Below are positions 1-6,347 of a DNA stretch of 6,347 nt, piece by piece. A model generated the notes under the pieces. It was given only the letters and a program-made list of their open reading frames with translations, did not search any database and had not been told where the DNA came from. The translations under genes and the position numbers were made by a program. The stretch's first letter is position 1. Each line of letters begins with the position of its first letter. This stretch comes from Prevotella sp. UBA1395 (GTDB lineage Bacteria > Bacteroidota > Bacteroidia > Bacteroidales > Bacteroidaceae): assembly GCA_002305235.1 (NCBI GenBank), contig DBQL01000100.1, positions 1-6,347 of the forward strand, given 5' to 3'.

Positions 1-477
1 GTCTTTCTCGATCAGGCAGACGGCGTAAGCGGCAATGCCTTCTTCCCTGCCCACAAAGCCCATACGCTCGGATGTGGTGGCCTTGATGCTGATTTGGTCT
101 GTGTCGCAGCCTATCACCGCGGCCATACACGACTGCATCGCCGGGATGTGCGGGTTGAGTTTCGGATGCTCGGCGCATACCGTGGCATCGATATTCACCG
201 GTCGGTAGCCCTTGGTGGCTATGAGATCGATGGTCTTGCGAAGGATAATCTTGCTGTCCATATCGAGGGTTTCGTCGCTCGTGTCGGGGAAATGATACCC
301 TATATCACGCATGTTGGCTGCCCCGAGAAGGGCATCACAGATGGCGTGTATCAATACGTCGGCATCGCTATGGCCCAGCAATCCCACGGTGTGTGCTATC
401 TTGATTCCGCCCAAATACAGGTCGCGACCCTCCGCCAAACGGTGCACGTCGTAGCCCATTCCTATTCGTGTTGACAT
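1..477 (-). CDS. ispF: 2-C-methyl-D-erythritol 2,4-cyclodiphosphate synthase IspF (3' end cut by window edge)
   Basis: Cytoplasmic enzyme of the non-mevalonate (MEP) isoprenoid pathway. It converts 4-diphosphocytidyl-2-C-methyl-D-erythritol 2-phosphate to the 2,4-cyclodiphosphate with release of CMP, and works as a metal-dependent homotrimer. I translated 159 codons from the ATG at 477-475 without meeting a stop. That equals the full length of the E. coli protein (159 aa), so only the last residues or the stop should be missing. Visible signatures are the N-terminal GYDVH (zinc ligands D10 and H12), GHSDADVLIHAICDALLGA at 35-53 with the third zinc ligand H44, DIGYHFPDT at 58-66, and the C-terminal TTSERMGFVGREEGIAA at 134-150. 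It lies 126 nt downstream of porV on the same strand. An AT-rich palindrome sits five bases from its start codon and a stem-loop lies further upstream, so it may be controlled apart from porUV. The family call is near certain. Confidence 0.96.
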   Translation of the reverse strand, partial: MSTRIGMGYDVHRLAEGRDLYLGGIKIAHTVGLLGHSDADVLIHAICDALLGAANMRDIGYHFPDTSDETLDMDSKIILRKTIDLIATKGYRPVNIDATVCAEHPKLNPHIPAMQSCMAAVIGCDTDQISIKATTSERMGFVGREEGIAAYAVCLIEKD

Positions 478-481
478 AGAT

Positions 482-497
482 AATATAATGTTATATT
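482..497. repeat. AT-rich 16-bp palindrome directly upstream of ispF
   Basis: Perfect inverted repeat with 7-bp arms (AATATAA / TTATATT) and a 2-bp centre, in the porV-ispF gap, ending four bases before the ispF ATG on the minus strand. It is made only of A and T apart from the central G, in a window that is otherwise moderately GC-rich. It may bind a regulator, form part of an AT-rich promoter, or keep the translation start unstructured. No good TAnnTTTG box could be placed with it. Confidence 0.5.
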
Positions 498-537
498 GGT
501 CGTCGCGCCTTAAATTCCGCCCCATGAGGTCGGAAGA

Positions 538-565
538 CTGAGTCGTGCCCATTGCGTTGACTCAG
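538..565 (-). other. stem-loop in the porV-ispF intergenic region
   Basis: Perfect 7-bp inverted repeat, CTGAGTC at 538-544 and GACTCAG at 559-565, with a 14-nt loop. It lies 38 bases past the porV stop and about 60 bases before the ispF start. In a minus-strand transcript it would form a hairpin. No T-run follows it, so it is not a classical intrinsic terminator. It could be an mRNA-stabilising 3' end for porV, a processing site or an attenuator. Next to it GGCATT occurs three times (565-570, 573-578, 587-592). Confidence 0.4.
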
Positions 566-603
566 GCATTCGGGCATTTCTGTCGCGGCATTCCATGTTG
601 GTT

Positions 604-1800
604 TTACCTTCTGTTGAACAAATCCTTGATACCGTCCATATCGAAGCTCAGGGTGAATCGCAGCGTTTGGTCGAGCGGATTGCTCTTCGCCGTGGCGATA
701 ACATACCCCGCATCGAGTGAGAACACGTTCATCTTGAAGCCCGCGCCCACCGTGAAATACTTGCGGTTACCCTTGTTGGCCGCCTCGTGATGATAGCCGG
801 CACGCAGCGAGAACTGGTCATGGTAAGTATATTCGGCACCCAGACTCCATTGGATCTCTTGCATTTCCTCCTTGAATCCGCCCGGAGCGTCGCTGAAACT
901 CTTGAACATTCCGCTGATCGAGGAGATGTCATAATACTTCTTTTGCACGTAGTCGATATAGTCGTTGTAATCGCCTTTCTTCGGGTCCTCATTATATTGC
1001 GTCTCCGACGGATAAGTAGGCACGAGCAGTTTGTTGGCATCAGCGGCGATGGTAAAGCGGTTAAACTCGTCGACCGGCACCATGAGCGAGGCACCCAGAC
1101 GCAGGTTTGTGGGAATGAACTCACTGTTATCGTCGCCTCCGAAGTTAATCTTACTACCTATGTTTGAGATGTTCAGACCCAGTCCCAACTGGCATTCGCG
1201 GTCGCCAATGTTGATGTAATTCTGGTAGTAGGCGGCGATATCGGCGGCAAAAGCCGATCCCGGCGACGTGTCATTGGTATAGTCATAGGTCAGGTCGGAG
1301 TAGATCCAGCGCACCGCCGCGGCAATGGAGAACTTCTCGCTGAGCATCAATGAATAGGCCACATCAAACGACATCTCGTACGGATTGATCGTCATCGCGT
1401 CGGTAGCGCTGAGGTCTGAGCTTGTCATGACTTCTCCCAGCGAGAAATATCTCAATGATCCCGACACCGCACTGTAATCTCCTATGCGGTAATATCCGGC
1501 CAGATAGGCCAAGTCCATGTCGTTAACGAGCTGTCGAAGCCACGGAGTATAGTTCAGGGCCACGCCCGCCCGGCTGATGGTGAAGGGGTATTTGGCAGGA
1601 TTCCAATACTGTGATACCACGTCGGGATCGGTAGCCACGCCCACGTCTCCCATACCCGCGGCGCGGGCATCGGGGGCGATTGTCTGCGAGGTTACGGAGG
1701 CATTGACCGGGTTGAAGATGCTCTGCTTATCGTCGGCAGCCACATTTGCCGTGGCCAGCATGGCCATGCCGGTAGCGCATATTCTTGAGATGATGTTCAT
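604..1800 (-). CDS. porV: Type IX secretion system outer membrane protein PorV (LptO)
   Basis: Outer-membrane beta-barrel of the FadL-like fold that serves T9SS. It takes cargo leaving the SprA translocon by its C-terminal domain and delivers it to the PorU sortase, as part of the PorU-PorV-PorQ-PorZ attachment complex. The protein is 398 aa, close to P. gingivalis PorV (about 391 aa, from memory). A signal peptide covers roughly residues 1-22, with likely cleavage after ANVAA, and no lipobox is seen. The family signature PDARAAGMGDVGVAT (43-57) followed by WNPAK (66-70) is clear. The rest alternates aromatic and polar residues like transmembrane strands, and it ends in a beta-signal-like strand (TLRFTLSF) before a short charged tail. 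The start is the ATG 40 nt downstream of the porU stop, so the two genes are almost certainly co-transcribed. PorQ is a related barrel, but length, signature and pairing with porU favour PorV. Confidence 0.95.
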   Translation of the reverse strand: MNIISRICATGMAMLATANVAADDKQSIFNPVNASVTSQTIAPDARAAGMGDVGVATDPDVVSQYWNPAKYPFTISRAGVALNYTPWLRQLVNDMDLAYLAGYYRIGDYSAVSGSLRYFSLGEVMTSSDLSATDAMTINPYEMSFDVAYSLMLSEKFSIAAAVRWIYSDLTYDYTNDTSPGSAFAADIAAYYQNYINIGDRECQLGLGLNISNIGSKINFGGDDNSEFIPTNLRLGASLMVPVDEFNRFTIAADANKLLVPTYPSETQYNEDPKKGDYNDYIDYVQKKYYDISSISGMFKSFSDAPGGFKEEMQEIQWSLGAEYTYHDQFSLRAGYHHEAANKGNRKYFTVGAGFKMNVFSLDAGYVIATAKSNPLDQTLRFTLSFDMDGIKDLFNRR

Positions 1801-1840
1801 TTGCTGTAATAATTTCTTCTGAATTAACGCCTTGCGGGGT

Positions 1841-4800
1841 CTAAATATTGCTTATGACGATCAATTTCTTGGCTTTGGTGGCCTCCACACTGCCGTCTGA
1901 TGCCACTCTCACGCGGTAGAGATACACTCCTGTCTGCAGTTTCTTGCCGTTGTCGGCAGTAAGGTTCCAGTCGACGGTATAGGCTCCCGCGGTCGATATT
2001 CCGCTTTCGCTGTGGGTCCAAAGCAGTCGTCCGGAGGTGTCGAAAACATCGATGGTGACATCCGTCTGACTACCGTTCATGTCGTGATTGATGATGAATG
2101 TGGTGGATGTAGAGGCCGGATTGATAGACACGTCGGCACTGTATATGGTCGGAGTGAGTGCTTTGACCACGGTGAAGTCGAGCTTCACGGTCGTCGCGTT
2201 GTTCTGAATGTCCCACGCCCTGAACTGCAATGTGTGCCTGCCTGGCTCCAGTTCGGGTATGCTGTAATACGTCGTGCCCGAGGTATAGGTGCCGAAGTCA
2301 TAACTGAAATGCTCGTTCAGCGTGTATGTTTTCGTCGCGTCGCCGTCGATGATGAGCTGCAGGTCATGGCCGATGCCGTTTCCCGTGGCGTTGATTCCGT
2401 CGTCATCCCTGATCTGTGCGACAAAATACGGAGTGGTGTTCACGTTGCCTCCATTCTGAAATTCGGGCGTGTTGAGGTAGCAATATATCTTCGGTCCCAC
2501 CGAGTCGACAGCCGTTTCGCTCGACCCACCCACGAGAAAGTCCGAGCAATAGCCGTTGACCGACAGTGTATGGTCGTTGTTCACGGCAAAGAAATTCATC
2601 ATTCCCTCGGCGTCGGCATAGTTGATATCCATCGGCACGGCAAACCTGAGGTCGAACTTTCCGTTCCTCACGCTGTCACTGCCATGATATAATGTGTTGG
2701 TGCGATCATAGAAAGTGAGTGGCCATGAGGTCTCCGCACTGGCATTCATCTTGCACGTGATGAGCTGCCTTGAGTCGCGCACCACGGCCGTAATCACACC
2801 CCGGAAGTCGGCCGCGCCATCGATATGTCCCACCACGCGTGCCACGCTGCCGGCTCGAAGCGTGGCCTTAGAGGTGCCCGACAGTGGCATGCCGTTGATC
2901 GAATCGATGACAATCTGCTGTCGTGAGAGGTTCAAGGCCAGCGCAGGGTCTCCGAGAAGAGAGTATTGCAACTTGTTGGTGGTGAGGTCAGAGCCGTTGA
3001 TGATCATCAGGTTCTTGGCCAGTCGCTGTGCCTCGCCCATCGTCACGGCCTCGCCGTTGTTGTCTCTGCTGAGCACGTATCGCATGTAGGCCATGTTGAT
3101 GAGCTTGTTATAATTGGAGTAAACCGTGCGTGTGGTGCCGAAGAAAGCCACCGCACCGCCGTTGGGATTGAGCATGGCGGTCTCGCCGATGTTCTGCTCC
3201 ACGCCGTCGAAAGCCATGATGTCGCATGACGCGGTGATCCACAACGGCAGGTTCTTGTTGGTGAATGTCTCGAAATCTTCCAGTTTAAGCACTGCCTCAT
3301 GCGATATCCAGTCGGCCCGCCCATGCCCCGCATAGTCCATGATGAGTGCCCCGGCGGCCTGCTGTTGCTTGATGAGGCTGCTCACTTCGGGGTATCGGTG
3401 CCCGGTGATGGTCGTCTCTTGGTTGTACGCATCCCACAGCACTTTCTTGGAAAGGTAGCCCGGGTAACGTGCCATGATGTCTTCGGCGGCATCGTCAAGG
3501 TCTTTCATGTGAATGTTTCCGTTGCCGTCATCGCCCATGAACATGATGGTGTTCTGCCATGCCCCGGCATTGGCGTTCAGGGCATAGTTCACGGTTTTGT
3601 CGACCATCACTTTCGCCTCGGCCTCGGTGGTCACCGGAAATCGGCCCACGGCAAGGTCGAGCTTGTCGGTCCTCAGGGGGTTGGCGCCCTCGCCATCGTC
3701 GAGATAGGCAAAGAAACCGTCATCGACATAGCAGGTGATCTCGTTGAAAGAGTTCTCGCTTTCAAAGCAGAGCAGGTAGTCGTCGGGGTCGAGTGCGCGG
3801 CATTCGGCGGTGAGCATGCGGTTGTCCCACACGCAATCGCCCATGAGCAGCAGATACCGCGGCATGTCCTTGTCGGTCTCGGCGCGGTCGTAGAGCATTT
3901 TCATGTACCGGCGATAGGCATTGGCATCGGGCGTGCCGCTCGAGAACTCGTTGTAGAGTTCGTCTGCCGGCACGATGTTTACCCGCAGCGCATGGCGCGC
4001 GGCATGGAAGTCGGCGAGCCGTCGGGCCTGTGCCAAGAGTTTCTGCGAGGTGGGTATGATGATCACCATGTCGGCCTGCGGGTCGGCATGTCGGTCCTGA
4101 TTGGTGATGTTATAGACATATTCCGGCGATGGGAACGTGCCGTCGAGGGCGGGTGCGGGTGCAGCCTTGGGCCATGTCATCGATACGTAGTCGAGGCGCA
4201 GCGGTCCCCCCGATACAGCCTCGATCTTCACCGTATCGGTGGCGTGCAGGCCCTTGATGATGTATGTGCCGGTCCGTTCGTTGCCCTTGTCATACTCTCC
4301 GAGCGAGATGGCAAGGCGTCCCAGCACCGAGTCGTTGATTGCGATTTGTGCCACCGATGCTGTTCCTGCCGACACGTTGACCGACAGTGTGCCGGTGGTC
4401 GAGCCGCTGCGGTTGGCAACAATCACCCGTTTGGTCTTGCCCACGGCGATCTGCTCGGTGTCGAAAAGGTTTCTGCCGCCATGATACCAGCTATACCCGT
4501 CGACCTCGTAGAGCGAGTGATAATCGTCTGTCGAGGGGTAGAACGCGTTGAGAAACGCCGTCGAATCGACCGTTGCCGGGTCGCCGTCGGTCTGTGTGAT
4601 GAAGTAGTAGCCGTAGTCGGAATAAGGGTTTCGGGTGCGCCGTGTGGCGGTGTTGCTGCTCCAGCTCACCGGTCCGCGGGCATAAAACAGTCGGTTGCCG
4701 TTCACCGTGCACGTGGGCACCTCCTTCAAGTCGTCGAGATTGACGAGGTCGGCGGCATTGAGTTTCTCATTTTGCAGGTTGCCGCCATAGCCATAGACTT

Positions 4801-5380
4801 TCACTTTGGCAAGGTCGGTGAATCCCGCCTTGCGGATGAGCGCGTCGGTGAGGCGGTACACCCCCGATGCCGGCACCCGTATCTTGGCCCATGTTCCCGA
4901 GGCGAGCACCGAGTGGTCGGCATAGCGTGCCGATGCCGTGGTGGCGCGGGTCAGTGCCTTGGCCCGGCTCACGGTGGTGCCGGCGGCCTTGGAGTCGACC
5001 TTGAGCATGAAACTCACCAGCAGCCGATAGCACCCGTCGCGATAGACCACCGGGCAGAAGCCCATCTGCAATGCCGCCCGTTTGCGGTCCATCACGATGT
5101 CGTGCGACACCGTGGGCAGGGCGGGCATACTGTCGGTTGACAGCCGGCGAAAGTTCAGGATGTCTGTCGCCGTCATGTCGATAAACTCGGGATAGAGTAT
5201 CGAGACCGTGTAGAGCGAGTCTTGATAGTCGCCCTCGAGCGGCATGGCATAGCCAAACCGGGGCATCACGCTGTCCACCCTCACCTGATCATAGGTGAGG
5301 TTGAAGAATCGTTGCGCCTGAATGGCGGAAGCGATGCACAGGGCAGTCAGCAGTGTCCATGTTCGGAGTGGTATGGTCAT
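1841..5380 (-). CDS. porU: Type IX secretion system sortase PorU (gingipain-like C25 cysteine protease)
   Basis: Cell-surface T9SS sortase. In P. gingivalis PorU removes the C-terminal domain of cargo proteins and transfers them to anionic lipopolysaccharide, held at the surface by PorV. The protein is 1179 aa from the ATG at 5380, close to P. gingivalis PorU (about 1158 aa, from memory). Layout: signal peptide 1-22 (cleavage near AIQA|Q); N-terminal region with the PorU-typical GTWAKIRVPASGVYRLTD (162-179) and KVYGYGGN (194-201); C25 peptidase domain about 437-817, with catalytic His686 in DYAGHGRADW and Cys719 in ITASCD, 33 residues apart as in gingipain RgpB; an Ig-like region about 967-1072 (DDDGINATGNGIGHD, GRHTLQFRAWD); and a T9SS CTD-like end about 1080-1179 with LQTGVYLYRV and KKLIV. 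The frame stays open upstream to a TTG at 5479 that overlaps the FAH gene. The ATG at 5380 is preferred because the signal peptide begins there. Confidence 0.96.
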   Translation of the reverse strand: MTIPLRTWTLLTALCIASAIQAQRFFNLTYDQVRVDSVMPRFGYAMPLEGDYQDSLYTVSILYPEFIDMTATDILNFRRLSTDSMPALPTVSHDIVMDRKRAALQMGFCPVVYRDGCYRLLVSFMLKVDSKAAGTTVSRAKALTRATTASARYADHSVLASGTWAKIRVPASGVYRLTDALIRKAGFTDLAKVKVYGYGGNLQNEKLNAADLVNLDDLKEVPTCTVNGNRLFYARGPVSWSSNTATRRTRNPYSDYGYYFITQTDGDPATVDSTAFLNAFYPSTDDYHSLYEVDGYSWYHGGRNLFDTEQIAVGKTKRVIVANRSGSTTGTLSVNVSAGTASVAQIAINDSVLGRLAISLGEYDKGNERTGTYIIKGLHATDTVKIEAVSGGPLRLDYVSMTWPKAAPAPALDGTFPSPEYVYNITNQDRHADPQADMVIIIPTSQKLLAQARRLADFHAARHALRVNIVPADELYNEFSSGTPDANAYRRYMKMLYDRAETDKDMPRYLLLMGDCVWDNRMLTAECRALDPDDYLLCFESENSFNEITCYVDDGFFAYLDDGEGANPLRTDKLDLAVGRFPVTTEAEAKVMVDKTVNYALNANAGAWQNTIMFMGDDGNGNIHMKDLDDAAEDIMARYPGYLSKKVLWDAYNQETTITGHRYPEVSSLIKQQQAAGALIMDYAGHGRADWISHEAVLKLEDFETFTNKNLPLWITASCDIMAFDGVEQNIGETAMLNPNGGAVAFFGTTRTVYSNYNKLINMAYMRYVLSRDNNGEAVTMGEAQRLAKNLMIINGSDLTTNKLQYSLLGDPALALNLSRQQIVIDSINGMPLSGTSKATLRAGSVARVVGHIDGAADFRGVITAVVRDSRQLITCKMNASAETSWPLTFYDRTNTLYHGSDSVRNGKFDLRFAVPMDINYADAEGMMNFFAVNNDHTLSVNGYCSDFLVGGSSETAVDSVGPKIYCYLNTPEFQNGGNVNTTPYFVAQIRDDDGINATGNGIGHDLQLIIDGDATKTYTLNEHFSYDFGTYTSGTTYYSIPELEPGRHTLQFRAWDIQNNATTVKLDFTVVKALTPTIYSADVSINPASTSTTFIINHDMNGSQTDVTIDVFDTSGRLLWTHSESGISTAGAYTVDWNLTADNGKKLQTGVYLYRVRVASDGSVEATKAKKLIVISNI

Positions 5381-5469
5381 GATGGTCTGTGTGGAGTTAA
5401 GGGTGTGTGAATAGAGGTAATGGCCCGACGCCGAGGCGTGGCGATGCCGGTCGCATGGCGGTGTGCCGG

Positions 5470-6087
5470 TCATTTGCAACGGAAGTCGAGCACCTTCCGA
5501 TCTTCAAGATAGCCCTCAAGATGGTCGTCGATCTGCACCGGTCCAACACCCGCGGGGGTGCCCGTAAAGAGAATGTCGCCGGTCTTGAGCGTATAGAACC
5601 GACTGATGTAGGCGATGATCTCGTCGATGCGGTAGAGCATGTCGGCCGTCGAAGCCTCCTGCACCGTGCGCCCGTTGATGTCGAGCCGGAACCGCAACCG
5701 CTGCACGTCGAGGAATTTTTCCTTGGGTATCCACTCGCCGATACAGGCCGCGCCGTCGAAGCCCTTGGCCACATCCCACGGGTGTCCGTGGGCGATGAGC
5801 TTGCGCTGCAGGTCGCGGGCGGTGAAGTCGATGCCCACCGTCACCGCGTCATAATAGCGTGGGGCGAAGCGCTCGGATACCGTCTTGCCCAACTTGCAGA
5901 TGCGCACCACCACCTCGGTCTCATACTCTATCCGCCCCATGTCGTCGGGGATGAAGAAGGGTTTGTGGTCTTTGAGCAGGCTCGAGTCGGCCTTGAGAAA
6001 GATCACCGGCTCTTCTGTTTTTAATAACGTGCCATGCATCTCTTTATTGTGCAGGGCGTAGTTCATGCCGATGGCAAATATCTTCAT
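5470..6087 (-). CDS. Fumarylacetoacetate hydrolase (FAH) family protein
   Basis: Small cytoplasmic metal-dependent enzyme of the FAH superfamily, whose members act on 2-oxo acids as acylpyruvate hydrolases, oxaloacetate decarboxylases or tautomerases, or hydratases. The exact substrate cannot be read from sequence. The 205-aa product spans the single-domain FAH fold (YcgM/FAHD1-like, usually about 200-220 aa). It opens with MKIFAIGMNYALHNKEM. The metal ligands are E56 and E58 in EYETEVVV and D87 in GIDFTARDLQ; the 29-residue Glu-to-Asp spacing matches YcgM. KGFDGAACIG (108-117) and TGTPAGVGP (175-183) are also typical. The ATG at 6087 is chosen because family homology starts there; an in-frame TTG at 6120 would overlap the promoter box. 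It is the first gene of the run, 89 nt before porU. An FAH gene at this place is also found in P. gingivalis (recalled as PG0025). No link to secretion is established. Confidence 0.92.
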   Translation of the reverse strand: MKIFAIGMNYALHNKEMHGTLLKTEEPVIFLKADSSLLKDHKPFFIPDDMGRIEYETEVVVRICKLGKTVSERFAPRYYDAVTVGIDFTARDLQRKLIAHGHPWDVAKGFDGAACIGEWIPKEKFLDVQRLRFRLDINGRTVQEASTADMLYRIDEIIAYISRFYTLKTGDILFTGTPAGVGPVQIDDHLEGYLEDRKVLDFRCK

Positions 6088-6117
6088 TGTTTGAATGCTG
6101 TTTGGTCTATTCTTCTG

Positions 6118-6125
6118 CAAATATA
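6118..6125 (-). promoter_or_regulatory. Bacteroidetes-type -7 promoter box for the FAH-porU-porV unit
   Basis: On the minus strand this reads TATATTTG, an exact fit to the Bacteroidetes -7 consensus TAnnTTTG. It ends 30 bases before the FAH ATG, which predicts a transcription start near 6111 and a 5' leader of about 24 nt. The upstream element is poor: the nearest TTG (6142-6140) is 14 nt away where about 19-21 is usual. The box may therefore need an activator or an alternative sigma factor, or be a chance match. Position and exactness support it. Confidence 0.55.
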
Positions 6126-6132
6126 CGAAACT

Positions 6133-6178
6133 GTCGGCACAATTTGTTTTCGCGGGGCAAAAAATGCGTGGTGCCGAC
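6133..6178. repeat. 8-bp inverted repeat upstream of the FAH promoter (possible operator)
   Basis: Perfect arms GTCGGCAC (6133-6140) and GTGCCGAC (6171-6178) with a 30-bp spacer. The inner arm begins seven bases upstream of the -7 box and lies in the -7/-33 spacer region; the outer arm lies near -60. The centre-to-centre distance of 38 bp is between three and four helical turns, so the arms may be separate half-sites. The same arms could also pair in RNA, but the predicted transcript would start downstream of them. Function is inferred only. Confidence 0.4.
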
Positions 6179-6200
6179 CCGTGCCTACTGTCATCACGGG
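6178..6200. repeat. 6-bp inverted repeat with 11-nt loop
   Basis: CCCGTG (6178-6183) and CACGGG (6195-6200) form a perfect short inverted repeat that abuts the outer arm of the neighbouring 8-bp repeat. It lies in non-coding DNA upstream of the FAH promoter. A 6-bp GC-rich stem can arise by chance, so it is listed as structure without an assigned role. Confidence 0.25.
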
Positions 6201-6270
6201 GTGTGCACGATGAGGTGGTGTAAGGATTATTCGTAAAAATAAAAGTCGCTGAAAAATGATGGCTCGTGAA

Positions 6271-6347
6271 GAAAACCCTCTTTTCGGGTCGACAAAACCT
6301 TGATTTTTCTGTCGTTTCAATGCGAAAAGGGCTTTTTTCATTTTTTT
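6271..6347. terminator. Nested hairpin with flanking A/T tracts, likely bidirectional terminator
   Basis: An outer imperfect stem pairs 6278-6286 with 6323-6331 (TTTTCG with CGAAAA, then C-G, T-G wobble, C-G). After two mismatches it continues as AAAA 6272-6275 with TTTT 6334-6337. Inside is a second stem, CGACA 6290-6294 with TGTCG 6310-6314. On the plus strand it runs into a T-rich tail to the window edge; on the minus strand it is followed by TTTTCTTC. The likely role is to end a gene lying beyond the right edge before the FAH promoter. That gene is not visible here. Confidence 0.45.

Noticed and set aside
94..474. 126-codon plus-strand frame at the left edge
   Set aside because: It is the antisense shadow of ispF, which has clear family motifs on the minus strand.
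1801..1840. Separate promoter for porV in the porU-porV gap
   Set aside because: The 40-nt gap has no TAnnTTTG box in the minus-strand sense, and the spacing suits co-transcription.
2012..2692. 226-codon plus-strand frame
   Set aside because: It is antisense to the PorU C-terminal region, with no family resemblance; porU explains this DNA.
3299..5140. Long open frame of 613 codons on the plus strand, antisense to porU
   Set aside because: It lies wholly inside porU, its translation is rich in V, H, G and R with no recognisable domain or signal, and such antisense frames are expected opposite GC-rich coding sequence. PorU matches its family over the whole length.
5428..5439. Palindrome ACGCC-ga-GGCGT between FAH and porU as a terminator
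   Set aside because: The arms are only 5 bp around a 2-nt centre and no T-run follows on the minus strand. It gives no ground for splitting FAH from porU.
5381..5479. N-terminal extension of PorU from a TTG at 5479, overlapping the FAH stop
   Set aside because: The added 33 residues look like translated intergenic DNA and would bury the signal peptide that begins at the ATG at 5380.
6084..6341. 85-codon minus-strand frame at the right edge starting MKKALFALKRQ
   Set aside because: It runs through the terminator-like hairpin, the inverted repeats and the promoter box into the FAH start, and has no recognisable domain or plausible membrane or signal pattern beyond its first residues.

Overview
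The window comes from a member of the Bacteroidota, most likely the order Bacteroidales. It carries two core parts of the type IX secretion system (T9SS), PorU and PorV, which occur only in that phylum and its close relatives. The start codons lack clear Shine-Dalgarno sequences, and one Bacteroidetes-type -7 promoter box (TATATTTG, fitting TAnnTTTG) is present. Base composition is moderately GC-rich, which fits Muribaculaceae, Prevotellaceae or Porphyromonadaceae relatives, but the genus cannot be fixed by eye.

All four genes lie on the minus strand, so transcription runs from right to left. In order they are: a small fumarylacetoacetate hydrolase (FAH) family enzyme (6087-5470); porU, the T9SS sortase (5380-1841); porV, its outer-membrane partner (1800-604); and ispF of the MEP isoprenoid pathway (477 to the left edge). 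The gaps are 89, 40 and 126 nt. FAH-porU-porV therefore looks like one transcription unit. ispF is either its last gene or has its own control, because its leader holds a stem-loop and an AT-rich palindrome. From memory, the same order (FAH, porU, porV, ispF) occurs in Porphyromonas gingivalis around PG0025-PG0028, so this is a conserved Bacteroidales neighbourhood and not a new island.

Functionally, PorU and PorV belong together. T9SS cargo crosses the outer membrane carrying a C-terminal domain (CTD). PorV shuttles the cargo to PorU, a gingipain-family cysteine protease that cuts off the CTD and joins the new end to anionic lipopolysaccharide. FAH and IspF are cytoplasmic metabolic enzymes with no known part in secretion.

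The right-hand 260 bases (6088-6347) hold no convincing gene. They contain the FAH promoter box, an 8-bp inverted repeat just upstream of it, a smaller inverted repeat, and a nested hairpin with flanking A/T tracts that looks like a bidirectional terminator. No mobile element, CRISPR array, tRNA or rRNA was seen. I found no previously undescribed system; the least explained signals are the short non-coding inverted repeats.
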